Positions 10,043 through 19,335 of a stretch of DNA of 64,000 nt are shown one piece after another. This DNA is from Hyphomicrobiales bacterium (GTDB lineage Bacteria > Pseudomonadota > Alphaproteobacteria > Rhizobiales > Beijerinckiaceae). The notes beneath the pieces are model-generated. The model did no database searches. It was not told where the DNA came from and saw nothing but the letters and a program-made list of their open reading frames with translations. The stretch spans positions 99,013 to 163,012 of the forward strand of contig RXIY01000005.1 of NCBI GenBank assembly GCA_003963405.1. Direction: 5' to 3'. The translations under genes and the position numbers were made by a program. The first letter of the stretch is position 1, and each line of letters begins with the position of its first letter.

Positions 10043-11328
10043 GCGAGAGGGGGGCGGCCACGGAGCCGCTGGACGGAGCCAAAGCCTTTTCGCCTTTCGA
10101 ACGGATGGTGGCGCTTCGCTATCTGCGGGCGCGACGCGCGGATGGCTTCGTCTCCGTCATCGCCGGCTTCTCCTTTCTCGGCATCATGCTCGGCGTGGCG
10201 ACGCTCATCGTCGTCACCTCGGTGATGAACGGCTTCCATCGCGAACTGATGGACAAGATCATGGGCGTCAACGGCCACGCCTTTTTGCAGGCCGTCGAGA
10301 CCCCCTTCACTGACTGGGACGACGTGTCCGCGAAAGCCTCGCGGACGCCCGGCGTGAAACTCGCCATTCCCATGGTCGAGGGCGCGGCCGGAATATCGAC
10401 CCAGTTCGGCCAGTCGGGCGTGCTGGTGCGCGGGGTGCGGGAGAAGGATCTCATTCGCCTGCCCGGCATTGCGGACAATGTGAAAAGCGGCGCGCTCAAT
10501 GGCTTCGACACGGGAGAGTCCGTCGCCATCGGCCAGCGGCTCGCCGAGACGCTCGGCGTCTCCGTGGGCGACAAGGTGAGCCTGCTCGTCGCCAAGGGCG
10601 CGCAGACGCCGTTCGGCGTCGCCCCGCGCATCAAGGCCTACAGGGTCGCGGCGATCTTCTCGATCGGCATGTCTGAATTCGACAATGTTTTCGTCTACAT
10701 GCCGCTCGCCGAGGCGCAGCTCTTCTTCAACAAGGACAAGGAGGCGACGGTCGTCGAGGTCTTCGTGGACGATCCGGAAGAGATGGATCTCTTTCGCACG
10801 AATCTCGAAAAGGCGGTGACGCGGCCGCTGATCGTCACCGACTGGCGCCAGCGCAACAAGACCTTCTTCGATACGCTCAAGGTCGAGAAGAACATCCTCT
10901 TCATCATTCTGACGCTGATCGTCATCGTCGCGGCTTTCAACATCGTTTCGGGCCTCACCATGCTCGTGAAGGACAAGACGCAGGACATCGCCATCCTGCG
11001 CACCATGGGCGCGTCGCGCGCCGCGGTGCTGCGAGTCTTTCTCATCATCGGGGCGTCGATCGGCGTCGCCGGCGCAATTGCTGGTTTCCTGCTCGGCCTG
11101 CTGATCGCCAAGAATCTGGACACAATCCGGTTGGCGCTGAACAAGGCCTTCGACGCAAATCTCTTCCCGGCGGAATTTTATTTCCTGTCGCGTCTGCCGG
11201 CGATCGTCGATATGCGCGAGGTGACCGTGATCGTCGTCATGACGCTGATCCTTGCCGTTCTCGCCTCGATCTATCCCGCCTGGAAGGCCGCCTCGCTCGA
11301 TCCGATCGAAGCTCTCCGGCACGAATGA
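10039..11328 (+). CDS. Lipoprotein-releasing ABC transporter permease LolC/LolE
   Basis: Inner-membrane permease of the Lol system that extracts outer-membrane lipoproteins and passes them to LolA. 429 residues. One transmembrane helix near residues 35-60 ([28 protein letters not shown]) is followed by a large periplasmic domain. Three more helices are near 290-315, 335-365 and 390-420. The motif [24 protein letters not shown] is the coupling-helix region of the MacB/LolC fold. A single LolC/E-type permease followed by lolD is typical of alphaproteobacteria, where it may act as a homodimer (sometimes called LolF). Confidence 0.93.
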   Translation: MSERGAATEPLDGAKAFSPFERMVALRYLRARRADGFVSVIAGFSFLGIMLGVATLIVVTSVMNGFHRELMDKIMGVNGHAFLQAVETPFTDWDDVSAKASRTPGVKLAIPMVEGAAGISTQFGQSGVLVRGVREKDLIRLPGIADNVKSGALNGFDTGESVAIGQRLAETLGVSVGDKVSLLVAKGAQTPFGVAPRIKAYRVAAIFSIGMSEFDNVFVYMPLAEAQLFFNKDKEATVVEVFVDDPEEMDLFRTNLEKAVTRPLIVTDWRQRNKTFFDTLKVEKNILFIILTLIVIVAAFNIVSGLTMLVKDKTQDIAILRTMGASRAAVLRVFLIIGASIGVAGAIAGFLLGLLIAKNLDTIRLALNKAFDANLFPAEFYFLSRLPAIVDMREVTVIVVMTLILAVLASIYPAWKAASLDPIEALRHE

Positions 11329-12029
11329 GGGCAGAAAGCGAAGGCATGAGCGACGCCGTTCTGGAACTGCGCAATATCGCGCGGCACTATCGCGAAGGCG
11401 AGGCGCGGCTCGACATTCTCGTCGACGCCAATCTCTCCATCTATCCCGGTGAGACCGTGGCGCTCATCGCGCCCTCCGGCGCCGGCAAATCGACGCTGCT
11501 GCATATCGCCGGCCTGCTCGAGCGGCCGGACAGCGGCGAGACGTTGATCAATTCCCGGCCCACCTCCGGCATGAGCGACAATGAGCGCACGCGGCTGCGC
11601 CGCGACTGCATCGGCTTCATCTATCAGTTTCACCATCTGCTGCCGGAGTTCTCGGCGCTGGAAAACATCGTCCTGCCGCAGATGATCAACGGGCTGGAGC
11701 ACAAGGAGGCGGAGGCCCGCGCCCGGCAATTGCTGGACTATCTCAAGCTCGGACCGCGCGCCTCGCATCGGCCCTCGGAGCTCTCTGGCGGCGAGCAGCA
11801 GCGTGTCGCCATCGCCCGCGCGGTCGCCAACGCCCCGCATCTTCTTCTGGCTGATGAACCGACCGGCAATCTCGATCCGCGCACGGCGGAGCATGTCTTC
11901 GCGACGCTGATGGCGCTCGCCCGCAACTCCGGGCTCGCCGCGCTCATCGCGACGCATAATCTCGAACTCGCTGAACAAATGGACCGCCGCGTAACGCTAC
12001 GCGACGGCCGAATCGAAGAGCTTCCGTGA
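11325..12029 (+). CDS. lolD: Lipoprotein-releasing ABC transporter ATP-binding protein LolD
   Basis: ATPase that powers lipoprotein release with the preceding permease. Walker A is APSGAGKST, the Q-loop [14 protein letters not shown], the signature [14 protein letters not shown], Walker [13 protein letters not shown] and the H-loop [17 protein letters not shown] is typical of LolD. The ATG at 11325 overlaps the permease stop and gives 234 residues. The second ATG, at 11346, has a GAAGG in front and gives a start closer to other LolD proteins; I cannot choose between them from sequence alone. Confidence 0.95.
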   Translation: MRAESEGMSDAVLELRNIARHYREGEARLDILVDANLSIYPGETVALIAPSGAGKSTLLHIAGLLERPDSGETLINSRPTSGMSDNERTRLRRDCIGFIYQFHHLLPEFSALENIVLPQMINGLEHKEAEARARQLLDYLKLGPRASHRPSELSGGEQQRVAIARAVANAPHLLLADEPTGNLDPRTAEHVFATLMALARNSGLAALIATHNLELAEQMDRRVTLRDGRIEELP

Positions 12030-12044
12030 TGGAGGGGCGGCTTT

Positions 12045-12614
12045 TTAGGCCGCCTTCTTCTTGTCGATGAACTGCTTCTTGTACCAGAGGCCGAAGCCGA
12101 CGGTCGCCAGCACGCCGAAGAAGACAGCAATCGTCAGGTCCTTCGTGGCCGTCAGACCGACCGAGAAGGGGAAGCGGGCGACATATTCCTTGGAGCCGTC
12201 GTCGCTCTTCGCCTTCACGATGCCGATATATTTCCCCTCGTTCACGAAGTTGTGATCGAAGGTCAGCGTGCCGGTCTTGTACTTCTTCGGCGGCGAATAA
12301 TATTCGGTGTTCGCCTCGAGATTCTCGTTGTCGTCCTTCTGGCCGACGTCCTTGAGGACGCGCATCTCGAGGTTCATGTCGCGCAGTTCGTCCTGCTGCG
12401 CGTCGAGGGTGATGATGGTCGGCCCCGCGTCCGGGATGTCGTCACAGAACTGCTCGCGCGACTTGAGCGGCTGATAGCCCGTGAAGCTCATCGTGTCCGG
12501 CCCGATCTTCATCAGGCATTGCCCCTGGTTGGAGCCGACGTCGCCGTGCGCGTGCGCCTGAGCCACCCAACCGACCGTCGCCAAAGTCATGGCGACGAGA
12601 AAGCGCATCTTCAT
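12045..12614 (-). CDS. Exported, C-terminally membrane-anchored protein with predicted N-terminal His after signal cleavage
   Basis: 189 residues from ATG 12614, which has a GGGAG ribosome-binding site. The signal peptide [22 protein letters not shown] should be cut after AHA, so the mature protein would begin [11 protein letters not shown]. Further on it has [12 protein letters not shown], two cysteines about 27 residues apart, a beta-rich domain ([19 protein letters not shown]) resembling an immunoglobulin-like fold, one C-terminal helix ([19 protein letters not shown]) and a Lys-rich cytoplasmic tail. I cannot name the family. The N-terminal His followed by Met/Cys/His residues suggests copper binding, as in PmoB, but this is inference. 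Confidence 0.75.
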   Translation of the reverse strand: MKMRFLVAMTLATVGWVAQAHAHGDVGSNQGQCLMKIGPDTMSFTGYQPLKSREQFCDDIPDAGPTIITLDAQQDELRDMNLEMRVLKDVGQKDDNENLEANTEYYSPPKKYKTGTLTFDHNFVNEGKYIGIVKAKSDDGSKEYVARFPFSVGLTATKDLTIAVFFGVLATVGFGLWYKKQFIDKKKAA

Positions 12615-12635
12615 TTTCGATTTCTCCCTTAGCAA

Positions 12636-12980
12636 TTATCTGCCGCTTCTTGGCCGAGCGGGCGCCCCTTCCGTGACCCTCGCATGGAAAGAACCGCTGG
12701 CGACCCCGAGCCCGGGCGGGCCGAGAGCCGCCTATTAGCAGCTTGTGGTTAGCATATATCAATTCAAGGGGCCGTGTCTTGCGACCTTCGGCCACACGCC
12801 AAGGCGCCCGAAAAGCAGAGAGGCGGGCAGAAGGTTTTCAGGAGTCAGAGGGCGGCGCTCCGTTAATCATGTCCTTGCGCGAAGGTCTCCATCGGTTCGC
12901 GTTCCGGTTGTCAGAATTGCGCAGGTCAAGTTAAGCTTTGGTTTACCACGGGCCTTCGCCCGTCATACCCAGAGGCCGCG
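12636..12980. other. Intergenic region between two divergent genes
   Basis: About 345 bp holding the promoter regions of the exported protein (leftwards) and the crotonase-like gene (rightwards). I see no convincing small gene, repeat or RNA in it. Confidence 0.4.
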
Positions 12981-13667
12981 ATGGGACTTGTTTCGAACCG
13001 CGCTTTCACAGGATTGACGCCAACCTCGACGGTCACGACGAGCTGGCTCGAGGAGCAGGAGGCGCTCGTCGTCTCCAAGGCCTGCGCCGGCTTCGACTCC
13101 GCCAGCGTGGCGGCGATCGGCGCGATTCTGCGGTCGATCGCCGCCGGCGAGCCAGGCGCGCTCAAGTTTCTCGTCTTCGACTTCGCGGGCGGGGACGGCG
13201 AGGCGACGGGCGCGCCGGATGGATTTGCCGAGATGGTCGCCGTCAACGCGGAACTCATCATCGATACGCCGGTGATCTCGCTCGCCTGGGCGCGCGGCGC
13301 GATGACGGGGCTCGATTTCGACTTCGCCATGCATTGCTCGGCGATCGTCGCGGAGAGCAGAGCGCGCTTTTCCTTTGCAGGCGACCCTTTCGACCTTCTC
13401 GGCCTCTATGCGGCGCTCGGACGTCGAATCGGCTTTGCGAAAGCCGAGCGGCTCATCGACAGCGACCGGGGGCTTGCGCCGCAGGAGGCGCGGGACCTCA
13501 TGATCGTGAAGGACGTGGTGGCGGAAGGGCAGGGGATCGCCGGGATCGCCGCCTATCTCTCTCAGCTCGAACGGCGCTACAACGCCTCCCACGCGATCTT
13601 TCGCGCCCGGCGGATGGCGGAGCCGCCCATCGACCGCCGCCCCGTGAACGCGCCCGGCCGGCGGTAG
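12981..13667 (+). CDS. Crotonase-fold protein lacking the usual catalytic glutamates
   Basis: 228 residues, related to the enoyl-CoA hydratase/isomerase superfamily (ISLAWARGAMTGLDFDFAMHCSAIVAESRARFSF corresponds to the core GGGxE region). The positions normally occupied by the two catalytic Glu residues (GGGFEAAL and GLPEV in RpfF-like proteins) read GLDFDFAM and FAGDPFDL here, so it is probably not a normal hydratase. It is convergent with the EAL gene and the RpfF-like gene, and could be an accessory or regulatory homologue of that module. That link is based on position only. Confidence 0.7.
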   Translation: MGLVSNRAFTGLTPTSTVTTSWLEEQEALVVSKACAGFDSASVAAIGAILRSIAAGEPGALKFLVFDFAGGDGEATGAPDGFAEMVAVNAELIIDTPVISLAWARGAMTGLDFDFAMHCSAIVAESRARFSFAGDPFDLLGLYAALGRRIGFAKAERLIDSDRGLAPQEARDLMIVKDVVAEGQGIAGIAAYLSQLERRYNASHAIFRARRMAEPPIDRRPVNAPGRR

Positions 13668-13668
13668 G

Positions 13669-15960
13669 TCAGGCGGCGCCCTCCAGTCGCGGCGCGTCGA
13701 CCCACTCGTGCAAGAGCGGCGCTAGCTCCTCGATCGGGCGCGGCTTGCTGTAGAGATAGCCCTGAATGAGGAAGATGTTCTTGCTCGCCATGAAGGCGAG
13801 TTGGGCGTGCGTCTCCACGCCCTCCGCCACGAGATCGAGGTCGAGGTCGCGGGCGAGCGCGGAGATCGCGCCGATGATCGCCTGCGTCTTCGGCGAGTCA
13901 TTCGCCTGGCGTGAGAAGGCCTGATCGATCTTCACCTTGTTGACCGGGAAGCGGTTGAGATAGCTCAGGCTGCTGTAGCCCGTGCCGAAATCGTCGAGCG
14001 CCAGCCGCGTCCCGAGCGCAGCGATGGCCGACAGTTTCGCCTCGACATCGGCGGCGTGAGAGATGAGGGCGGTTTCGGTGATTTCGATTTCCAGCCGCTC
14101 GGGGGGGAGGCCGCTTTGCGCCAGCGCCTCGGCGATCCGCTCCACAATGTCGGTCTGCTGGAACTGCCGCGGCGCCAGATTGACCGCGACGCGCACATGC
14201 GACGGCCACTGGGTCGCGTCGCGGCAGGCGCGGCGCAAGACCCAGGCGCCGATCTCGACGATGAGCCCGGTTTCCTCCGCAATGGGTATGAAGACGCCCG
14301 GCGAGACCATTCCGTGCTCGGGGCGTCGCCAGCGCAGCAGCGCCTCCAGTGCGACAATGGCTCCTCGCCGCGAGTCGACGATGGGCTGGTAGAAAACCGT
14401 CAGCTCGTCGCGCGCCAGGGCCTCGCGCAGATCCTCTTCCATCTGCCGCTTTTCGATGAGTTCCGCCTGCATCTGCGGGATGTAATGGACGACGCCGCCG
14501 CATGTGCGCGACTTCGCCCGATACTGCGCCAGATCGCTGCATTTCATCAGGCCGCCCGGCGTGTCGGCGTCTCCGGGCGCGACGGCGACGCCGACGCTCG
14601 CGGCGATGGTGATGCGATGGCCGTCGATGAGAAAGGGACGCCGCATTTCATCGACGATGCGTTCGGCCAGCGCGTCCGCCTGCGGCGTTTCCTTTGCGGC
14701 GCGCATCAGCACGCAATATTCGTCGCCGCCGAGCCGCGCGACGAGCGCGGGCGCCGTGGCCGTGGCGGCGAGCCTTGCGCCGACTTCCCTGAGAAGCGCG
14801 TCGCCGACGGGGTGGCCGAGCGTGTCGTTGATCTCCTTGAAGCGATCGAGGTCGATGCTGAGCAGCGCCGCCTGAAGGCCCTCCTGCGTCAGGCGCCTCA
14901 AATCCTCGTCGAGCGCCTTTTGAAACTGGTAGCGGTTGGGGAGGCCCGTGAGGTCGTCGAAATGCGCGACGCGCTCGATTTCACGCCGCGCGTTCTCCTT
15001 CTCGGTCACGTCCTCCACAACGGTGACGAAGGCGCCGTCCCGGGCGCGGTCGCAATGAAAGTCGAAATAGCGGTCGCCCAGGCGATGCATGAAGGCGCTG
15101 GCGCGGGGCAGGGCGGCGTGGCGCTCCCAGCGTTTCGCGAAGCGCGCCGCATCCTCCGCCGAGAGGCCCGCGCGGCGCCCAATGGCCGCGGCCAGCGCCG
15201 CGAGGCCGATGGGCGCCGCCTCCGGCGCGACGCCGAAGAATTCGACGAGGCGCCGGTTCACGACGGAAACCGCCAGGCTCGAATCGCCCATGCAGAGGCC
15301 GTGCGTCATCGAATTGAGAGCGATGGCGAACTTCTGACGCTGGCGCATGGAGTCGCGGCCGCTGCGCAGCGCCGATTCGAGATGGCCATGCAGGAATTGC
15401 GTGGTGCGGAAGACGGACAGGGCGCCGAAAAACAGAAAGGCGGAAATGCCCCAGTACCAGACCGGGAAATTGACGAGCAGCGTGGCGGCGAGCGGCATGC
15501 AGATGCCCATCACCTGCCAGAAGACGATCGAGGGACGCGCGGCGTTGCGGCTGGCGAGATTGCCCGTGACGCCGGTCATGATGATCACGCTGTAGTAGCT
15601 GATCATCTCTCCGGAGTGGAAGTTGAAGAGGATCGCCACCGCATAGCCCAGAAGCGTCATGAAGCCGATCGCCCCGGCCGCGTAACGGGCTTCCCACATC
15701 GCCGCGTCGGCGCGGCGCTTGTGGAGGGGGGCGCGTTGATGCGCCCAAAGGACGTTCAGCCGAACCGCGCCCAGCGCCGCCATGAACCCGGCGAGTACGA
15801 GATAATTGCGATTGCTGGTGTAAAGCCAGGCGACGACCGGAACGAGAAGGCCGGACAGGATGCCGGTGACGAGCGTATGCGTCGTATCGAACAGGGTCTC
15901 GACGAGATCGGCGTAGATTTCGGCCTCCGCCGGCGTATCGGGCGCGTTCGAAAATTTCAT
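13669..15960 (-). CDS. Membrane-bound GGDEF-EAL protein (cyclic di-GMP turnover), probable phosphodiesterase
   Basis: 763 residues from ATG 15960. It has about five or six membrane helices (about 28-190), a PAS-like domain (about 210-320), GGDEF at 333-500 and EAL at 505-755. The EAL domain looks fully equipped: EALLRW (539), NLAPRQF, EIEITET, DDFGTGYSS (656), KID (677) and EGVET (713). The cyclase signature is GGDEY rather than GGDEF/GGEEF, so synthase activity is less certain. It follows the RpfF-like gene by 35 bp on the same strand. This resembles RpfF-RpfR of Burkholderia, except that RpfR has no membrane segment. Confidence 0.92.
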   Translation of the reverse strand: MKFSNAPDTPAEAEIYADLVETLFDTTHTLVTGILSGLLVPVVAWLYTSNRNYLVLAGFMAALGAVRLNVLWAHQRAPLHKRRADAAMWEARYAAGAIGFMTLLGYAVAILFNFHSGEMISYYSVIIMTGVTGNLASRNAARPSIVFWQVMGICMPLAATLLVNFPVWYWGISAFLFFGALSVFRTTQFLHGHLESALRSGRDSMRQRQKFAIALNSMTHGLCMGDSSLAVSVVNRRLVEFFGVAPEAAPIGLAALAAAIGRRAGLSAEDAARFAKRWERHAALPRASAFMHRLGDRYFDFHCDRARDGAFVTVVEDVTEKENARREIERVAHFDDLTGLPNRYQFQKALDEDLRRLTQEGLQAALLSIDLDRFKEINDTLGHPVGDALLREVGARLAATATAPALVARLGGDEYCVLMRAAKETPQADALAERIVDEMRRPFLIDGHRITIAASVGVAVAPGDADTPGGLMKCSDLAQYRAKSRTCGGVVHYIPQMQAELIEKRQMEEDLREALARDELTVFYQPIVDSRRGAIVALEALLRWRRPEHGMVSPGVFIPIAEETGLIVEIGAWVLRRACRDATQWPSHVRVAVNLAPRQFQQTDIVERIAEALAQSGLPPERLEIEITETALISHAADVEAKLSAIAALGTRLALDDFGTGYSSLSYLNRFPVNKVKIDQAFSRQANDSPKTQAIIGAISALARDLDLDLVAEGVETHAQLAFMASKNIFLIQGYLYSKPRPIEELAPLLHEWVDAPRLEGAA

Positions 15961-15995
15961 CCTGACATCCGCATTGGCGCCGCCGCGGGCGCTGG

Positions 15996-16913
15996 TCACA
16001 GCGCCGCGAGGGCGGGCTTCTGCGCTCTTTGCGCCGGGCCGACGAGCCTTTGCTGGGCGCGGACCAGCCGCTCCATGTGGCGCAGGTCGCGCTCCTCGAT
16101 CCGCGCCGAACATTCCGCCCAGAGTTCGGTGATGCGGGTCAGCTCTTCATGGGTGATCGGATGGCTGCGGCGGCGCGCTTCGGCGAGCGCCCGGCGGCGG
16201 CGCCATTTCGCGTCGCCTTCCTCCTGCATCCAGAGGGCCGCGGCTCTCCGCGCCCCGCCCGGGCCCGCAAGCTGATCGATCACCTCCATCTCGAACATCT
16301 GCCGGCCGGTGTAGGTCTGGCCGCCCATGACGATGCGCTCCGTCAGCGCGGAGCCGACGCGGCGCGTCAGCGTCGTGACGGCGCCCATGCCGGGGAAGGA
16401 GTTGAAGGCGACTTCCGGAAGGCCGAAAAGGGCGTTCTCTTCTGCGATGATGAAATCGAACGCCAGCGCCGCCTCCATCGCGCCGCCGAGACACTGGCCG
16501 TGAACGGCGCAGAGCGTGACGATCGGCAGATCGAGACTTTGCGAAAAGCTGTAGACGAGATCGACGCAGGCGTGCGCATAGGCGCGCAGCGTCGGGAGAT
16601 CCTTGCGCCGGATCGCTCCGGCGAAAGTCGAAAGATCGCCGCCGAGCGAAAAGACGCCAGGACGCTTCGCCGCCATGACGAGATAGCGGAAAGGGAAATC
16701 CGCGACGCGCCCGGACCGCCACAGCGCGCGCAGGGAGTCGCGCATTTGCAGCAGTTCGGCGAGCATCACGGGCGTGAAGCACTGCGGCGCGTCGGCGCGG
16801 TAGTTCATCCAGATCGACGCGGTCTCGCGATGGTGCTCGATGTCGAGCGTCTCGAAGCGCCAGTTCGGAAAGTCTTCGGGATCCTTGGGGCCGGAAAAAA
16901 AGATGTCGGCCAT
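15996..16913 (-). CDS. rpfF: RpfF-like DSF family fatty-acid signal synthase
   Basis: Crotonase-family enzyme that, in Xanthomonas and Burkholderia, makes cis-2-unsaturated fatty acid signals (DSF/BDSF) from acyl-ACP. It is 305 residues (Xanthomonas RpfF 289), and both catalytic glutamates are in place: GGAMEAAL (E147) and GLPEVAF (E167), 20 residues apart as in RpfF E141/E161. FSLGGDLSTFAGAIRRKD, SFPGMGA and RIVMGGQTYTG also follow RpfF rather than ordinary hydratases. It has a GGAGA ribosome-binding site before ATG 16913. The downstream GGDEF-EAL protein is the likely signal-response partner. Confidence 0.88.
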   Translation of the reverse strand: MADIFFSGPKDPEDFPNWRFETLDIEHHRETASIWMNYRADAPQCFTPVMLAELLQMRDSLRALWRSGRVADFPFRYLVMAAKRPGVFSLGGDLSTFAGAIRRKDLPTLRAYAHACVDLVYSFSQSLDLPIVTLCAVHGQCLGGAMEAALAFDFIIAEENALFGLPEVAFNSFPGMGAVTTLTRRVGSALTERIVMGGQTYTGRQMFEMEVIDQLAGPGGARRAAALWMQEEGDAKWRRRRALAEARRRSHPITHEELTRITELWAECSARIEERDLRHMERLVRAQQRLVGPAQRAQKPALAAL

Positions 16914-16965
16914 GCGCGTTTCTCCTGCCGGCGGCCTCGACGCCGCTCAGAGGCGGAAACGCGCG

Positions 16966-18312
16966 TCAGCCGACCTCGAACCAGGTCGCGAGCCCGGCCG
17001 CTTCATGTTCGAGGATGTCGTCGTGTATCGCCCATTTGCCTGCCGCGTCGGCGATGAAGGACACATGTTTCGTCTTCCCTGCGGGAATGATGACGCCGTT
17101 GCGCCAATAGGGCTCCCAGCCGTCGTCCAGATCGTGCAGCAGCCGCATCGCATGGCCATGCGCATGCATGGCGAGCGGAACCTTGGATCTGTTGACGTAT
17201 CCGAGCGTAATCGGCGTCCCTTGCTTCACCCTGAACAGGGGCGGTCCCTCATATCCCTTCGTCGCGGCGCCGTTGATGGTCCAGCCGTTCGCGCCGCTCT
17301 CGATGACGAGATCGTATTTTCTGGCGTTGTTGAGTTTGATCTCGGGCGGCAGCGACGAATTCTGCGGCAGGGAATAAATGAGCCCGCGCCGCTCCGCCTT
17401 CGCGCCCCTGGCCGTGGCGACGAGCAGCTCGCTCTCGGCGCCGCCCATGTCGCGCAGGACGACGCGCGCCTTGGCGCCTTCCGTCGGCGGCATGTCGAAG
17501 ATGAGCTCGAAACGGGCGCCGGGCGCGACGGGAATGCTGCGGCGCACCGGCTCGAAGGCCTCGCAGGGTTGGCTGTCGATCGCCACGACGAAAGGCTGCA
17601 TGCCGTCGAAGGTCAGAATCATGATGCGTGCGTTCGCGAGATTGGCGAGGCGCAGCCTCACGCGCGCATTGGCGGGGAAATCGTAAGCCGCTGGCGCCGC
17701 CTTGCCGTTGACGGCGAGAAGCGGCCCGATGCGACCGGCGCCCTGCGCCTCCGCGCGGTCGCCGAAGCCGCCGTCGATGCGTCCCTGCGGGTCGAGCCGC
17801 CAGTCGTCGAGGACGAGCAGGAGATCGTGGTCAGCCGGGAGCGGCTCCGCCTCGTCGACGACGAGCAGGCCCTTCAGCCCTCGGCCCATGAGTTCCGGCG
17901 TTTTGCCGAAGACGCTCGGCCGATAGCAGAAGAGGCCCGGCTCCGTGAGCTTGCGCCGGTAATCGAAAGCGGCGCCCGGCGCGACGGCCGCCTGCGTCAG
18001 CGGCGCGACGCCGTCCATGGCGTTCTCGCCCCGCATCCCGTGCCAATGGATCGAGGCGGGGAGGTCGAGCCTGTTGACGAAATGGACGTCCAGCGTCTGC
18101 CCTTGGTTGTAGCGGAGAACGGGGCCGGGCGTGACGCCGTCGAACCCGAGAATGTCCGTCTCTCCGGAAGAACCGATCGCCGCCTTGCCCGGCCGCGCCT
18201 CGATGAGGCGGGGGCCAGCGGGCGCGGCCGCGCGCGCCGGGAGCGGGAGAATGCTGGCGGCGACGCCGGAAAGGAAGGCGCGGCGGGTGGGCGAGGGCAT
18301 GGCGGGGCGCAT
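16966..18312 (-). CDS. Multicopper-oxidase-like protein, Tat-exported, with most copper ligands lost
   Basis: 448 residues. The N-terminus carries a twin-arginine signal (PTRRAFLSGVAASILPLPARAAA). Three cupredoxin domains follow the laccase/CueO/SufI layout. Motif 1 is HWHG (89-92), as in active oxidases, but motif 2 reads GLFCYRPSV instead of a YHSH type, and the C-terminal HCHxxxH motif reads HDDILEH (430-436), so the type 1 Cys and trinuclear-site His residues are missing. It is therefore probably not an active oxidase. It may be structural, like SufI/FtsP. The start could also be the Met five codons in. Confidence 0.88.
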   Translation of the reverse strand: MRPAMPSPTRRAFLSGVAASILPLPARAAAPAGPRLIEARPGKAAIGSSGETDILGFDGVTPGPVLRYNQGQTLDVHFVNRLDLPASIHWHGMRGENAMDGVAPLTQAAVAPGAAFDYRRKLTEPGLFCYRPSVFGKTPELMGRGLKGLLVVDEAEPLPADHDLLLVLDDWRLDPQGRIDGGFGDRAEAQGAGRIGPLLAVNGKAAPAAYDFPANARVRLRLANLANARIMILTFDGMQPFVVAIDSQPCEAFEPVRRSIPVAPGARFELIFDMPPTEGAKARVVLRDMGGAESELLVATARGAKAERRGLIYSLPQNSSLPPEIKLNNARKYDLVIESGANGWTINGAATKGYEGPPLFRVKQGTPITLGYVNRSKVPLAMHAHGHAMRLLHDLDDGWEPYWRNGVIIPAGKTKHVSFIADAAGKWAIHDDILEHEAAGLATWFEVG

Positions 18313-18376
18313 CCGTGTCGATCTGGGAAAAGAATTCTCTATCGTCGACTAAAGAGAACGGGCAACTACACGGCCA

Positions 18377-18988
18377 TCAGCCACCTTCCTGCAAATCACA
18401 GTCGAGCGGGGGCTTTTCCGGCAGACCGAGCGTGGCTTGTTTGTCCTGTATCGACAAGCGCGCCTCGCCCATCCCGAAGGCGCCCGCGTAGGGCGCGCCA
18501 GATTTCGGCGCCGTTTGCATCAGTACGACCCCCTTGTCGCGCCAGGCCAGAAAGACGAGGGCGGGGTCACTGCCAACAAAGGTGACGGCGATCAGGGCGT
18601 CGAAGCCGGGGCAGGCGAGGACGTGCGGCCCGCGGCTGATTCCCTCCGGATCCCTTGACCGCGCATCTGCGTAGCCCTGTCGAAGGCCGTGGACGCGCTC
18701 TATCAGCGTCCGTCGCAGGCAGGGCTCGGCTCCGTCGCAGGCGGCAAGCGTCTTCTGAACGCTCGCCTGGCTTCGCGCGAGTTCGCGGCGGCTCGCCGGA
18801 GTCGCATGCGCGCCGGCGCCCGCGAGCCCAGCCAACCGAGAAGCCTCTTTTTCGAGCTCCTTCAGCGTTGGATTCGCGCAGATGACGGTCCAGGGGGCGT
18901 TTGTCGCTTTGGCGCAATCGAGCGGCGCCGCCCCGGTGGCGAGCGGAAAAAGAAGCGGCGCGGCGAGCGCGGCGACCCGTCGAAACAT
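18377..18988 (-). CDS. Exported LprI-like plus MliC-like protein, putative lysozyme inhibitor
   Basis: 203 residues with an N-terminal signal peptide (MFRRVAALAAPLLFPLATGAA). Residues about 22-100 match the LprI-type helical repeat (DCAKATNAPWTVICANPTLKELEKEASRLAGL, then LRRTLIERVHGLRQGYADA). Residues about 120-200 match MliC/PliC inhibitors of c-type lysozyme: LACPG at the start, KSGAPYAGAFGMGEARLSI for the SGxxY inhibitor loop, and a final DC that should pair with the first Cys. The fusion of both domains is known in proteobacteria. Expected role: protection of peptidoglycan in the periplasm. Confidence 0.72.
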   Translation of the reverse strand: MFRRVAALAAPLLFPLATGAAPLDCAKATNAPWTVICANPTLKELEKEASRLAGLAGAGAHATPASRRELARSQASVQKTLAACDGAEPCLRRTLIERVHGLRQGYADARSRDPEGISRGPHVLACPGFDALIAVTFVGSDPALVFLAWRDKGVVLMQTAPKSGAPYAGAFGMGEARLSIQDKQATLGLPEKPPLDCDLQEGG

Positions 18989-19169
18989 TGGTTTTCTCCG
19001 CTCTGGCGCCCGTCCGGGCGACGGGCGGAGACTCTAGCGCCCCGACCCCGAAACGTCGCCTCCGGGCCCCGTATTTTTTTCGAGCATCCTGCGCCGACCA
19101 TGCTATAGAGCGGCGCCCGCGCTCGCGGGCGTTCGGGTTTCGCGGCGGGTCCGTGAAGGGGCCGCTCTC

Positions 19170-19254
19170 GCGGGCGTGGCGGAACTGGTAGACGCGCCGG
19201 ATTTAGGTTCCGGTGACGAAAGTCGTGGGGGTTCGACTCCCTCCGCCCGCACCA
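19170..19254 (+). tRNA. tRNA-Leu (anticodon TAG)
   Basis: Acceptor stem GCGGGCG / CGCCCGC followed by encoded ACCA. The anticodon stem CCGGA / TCCGG encloses TTTAGGT, giving anticodon TAG. There is a long variable arm (a class II tRNA, as expected for Leu) and the T arm GTTCGACTCC. 85 nt including CCA. It lies 81 bp upstream of tig. Confidence 0.97.
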
Positions 19255-19335
19255 AAGGCCGCAGTTTCGCGGAAATTATCGACACAACCGCCCGGGCGCG
19301 CGCCGGCGGCTTTGAAGTTGTAGAAGGCGATCGAC

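Noticed and set aside
14056..16275. Very long open frame on the plus strand opposite the GGDEF-EAL gene
   Set aside because: High-GC antisense shadow: Arg/Asp/Gly/His-rich, no domains, and fully explained by the genes on the other strand.
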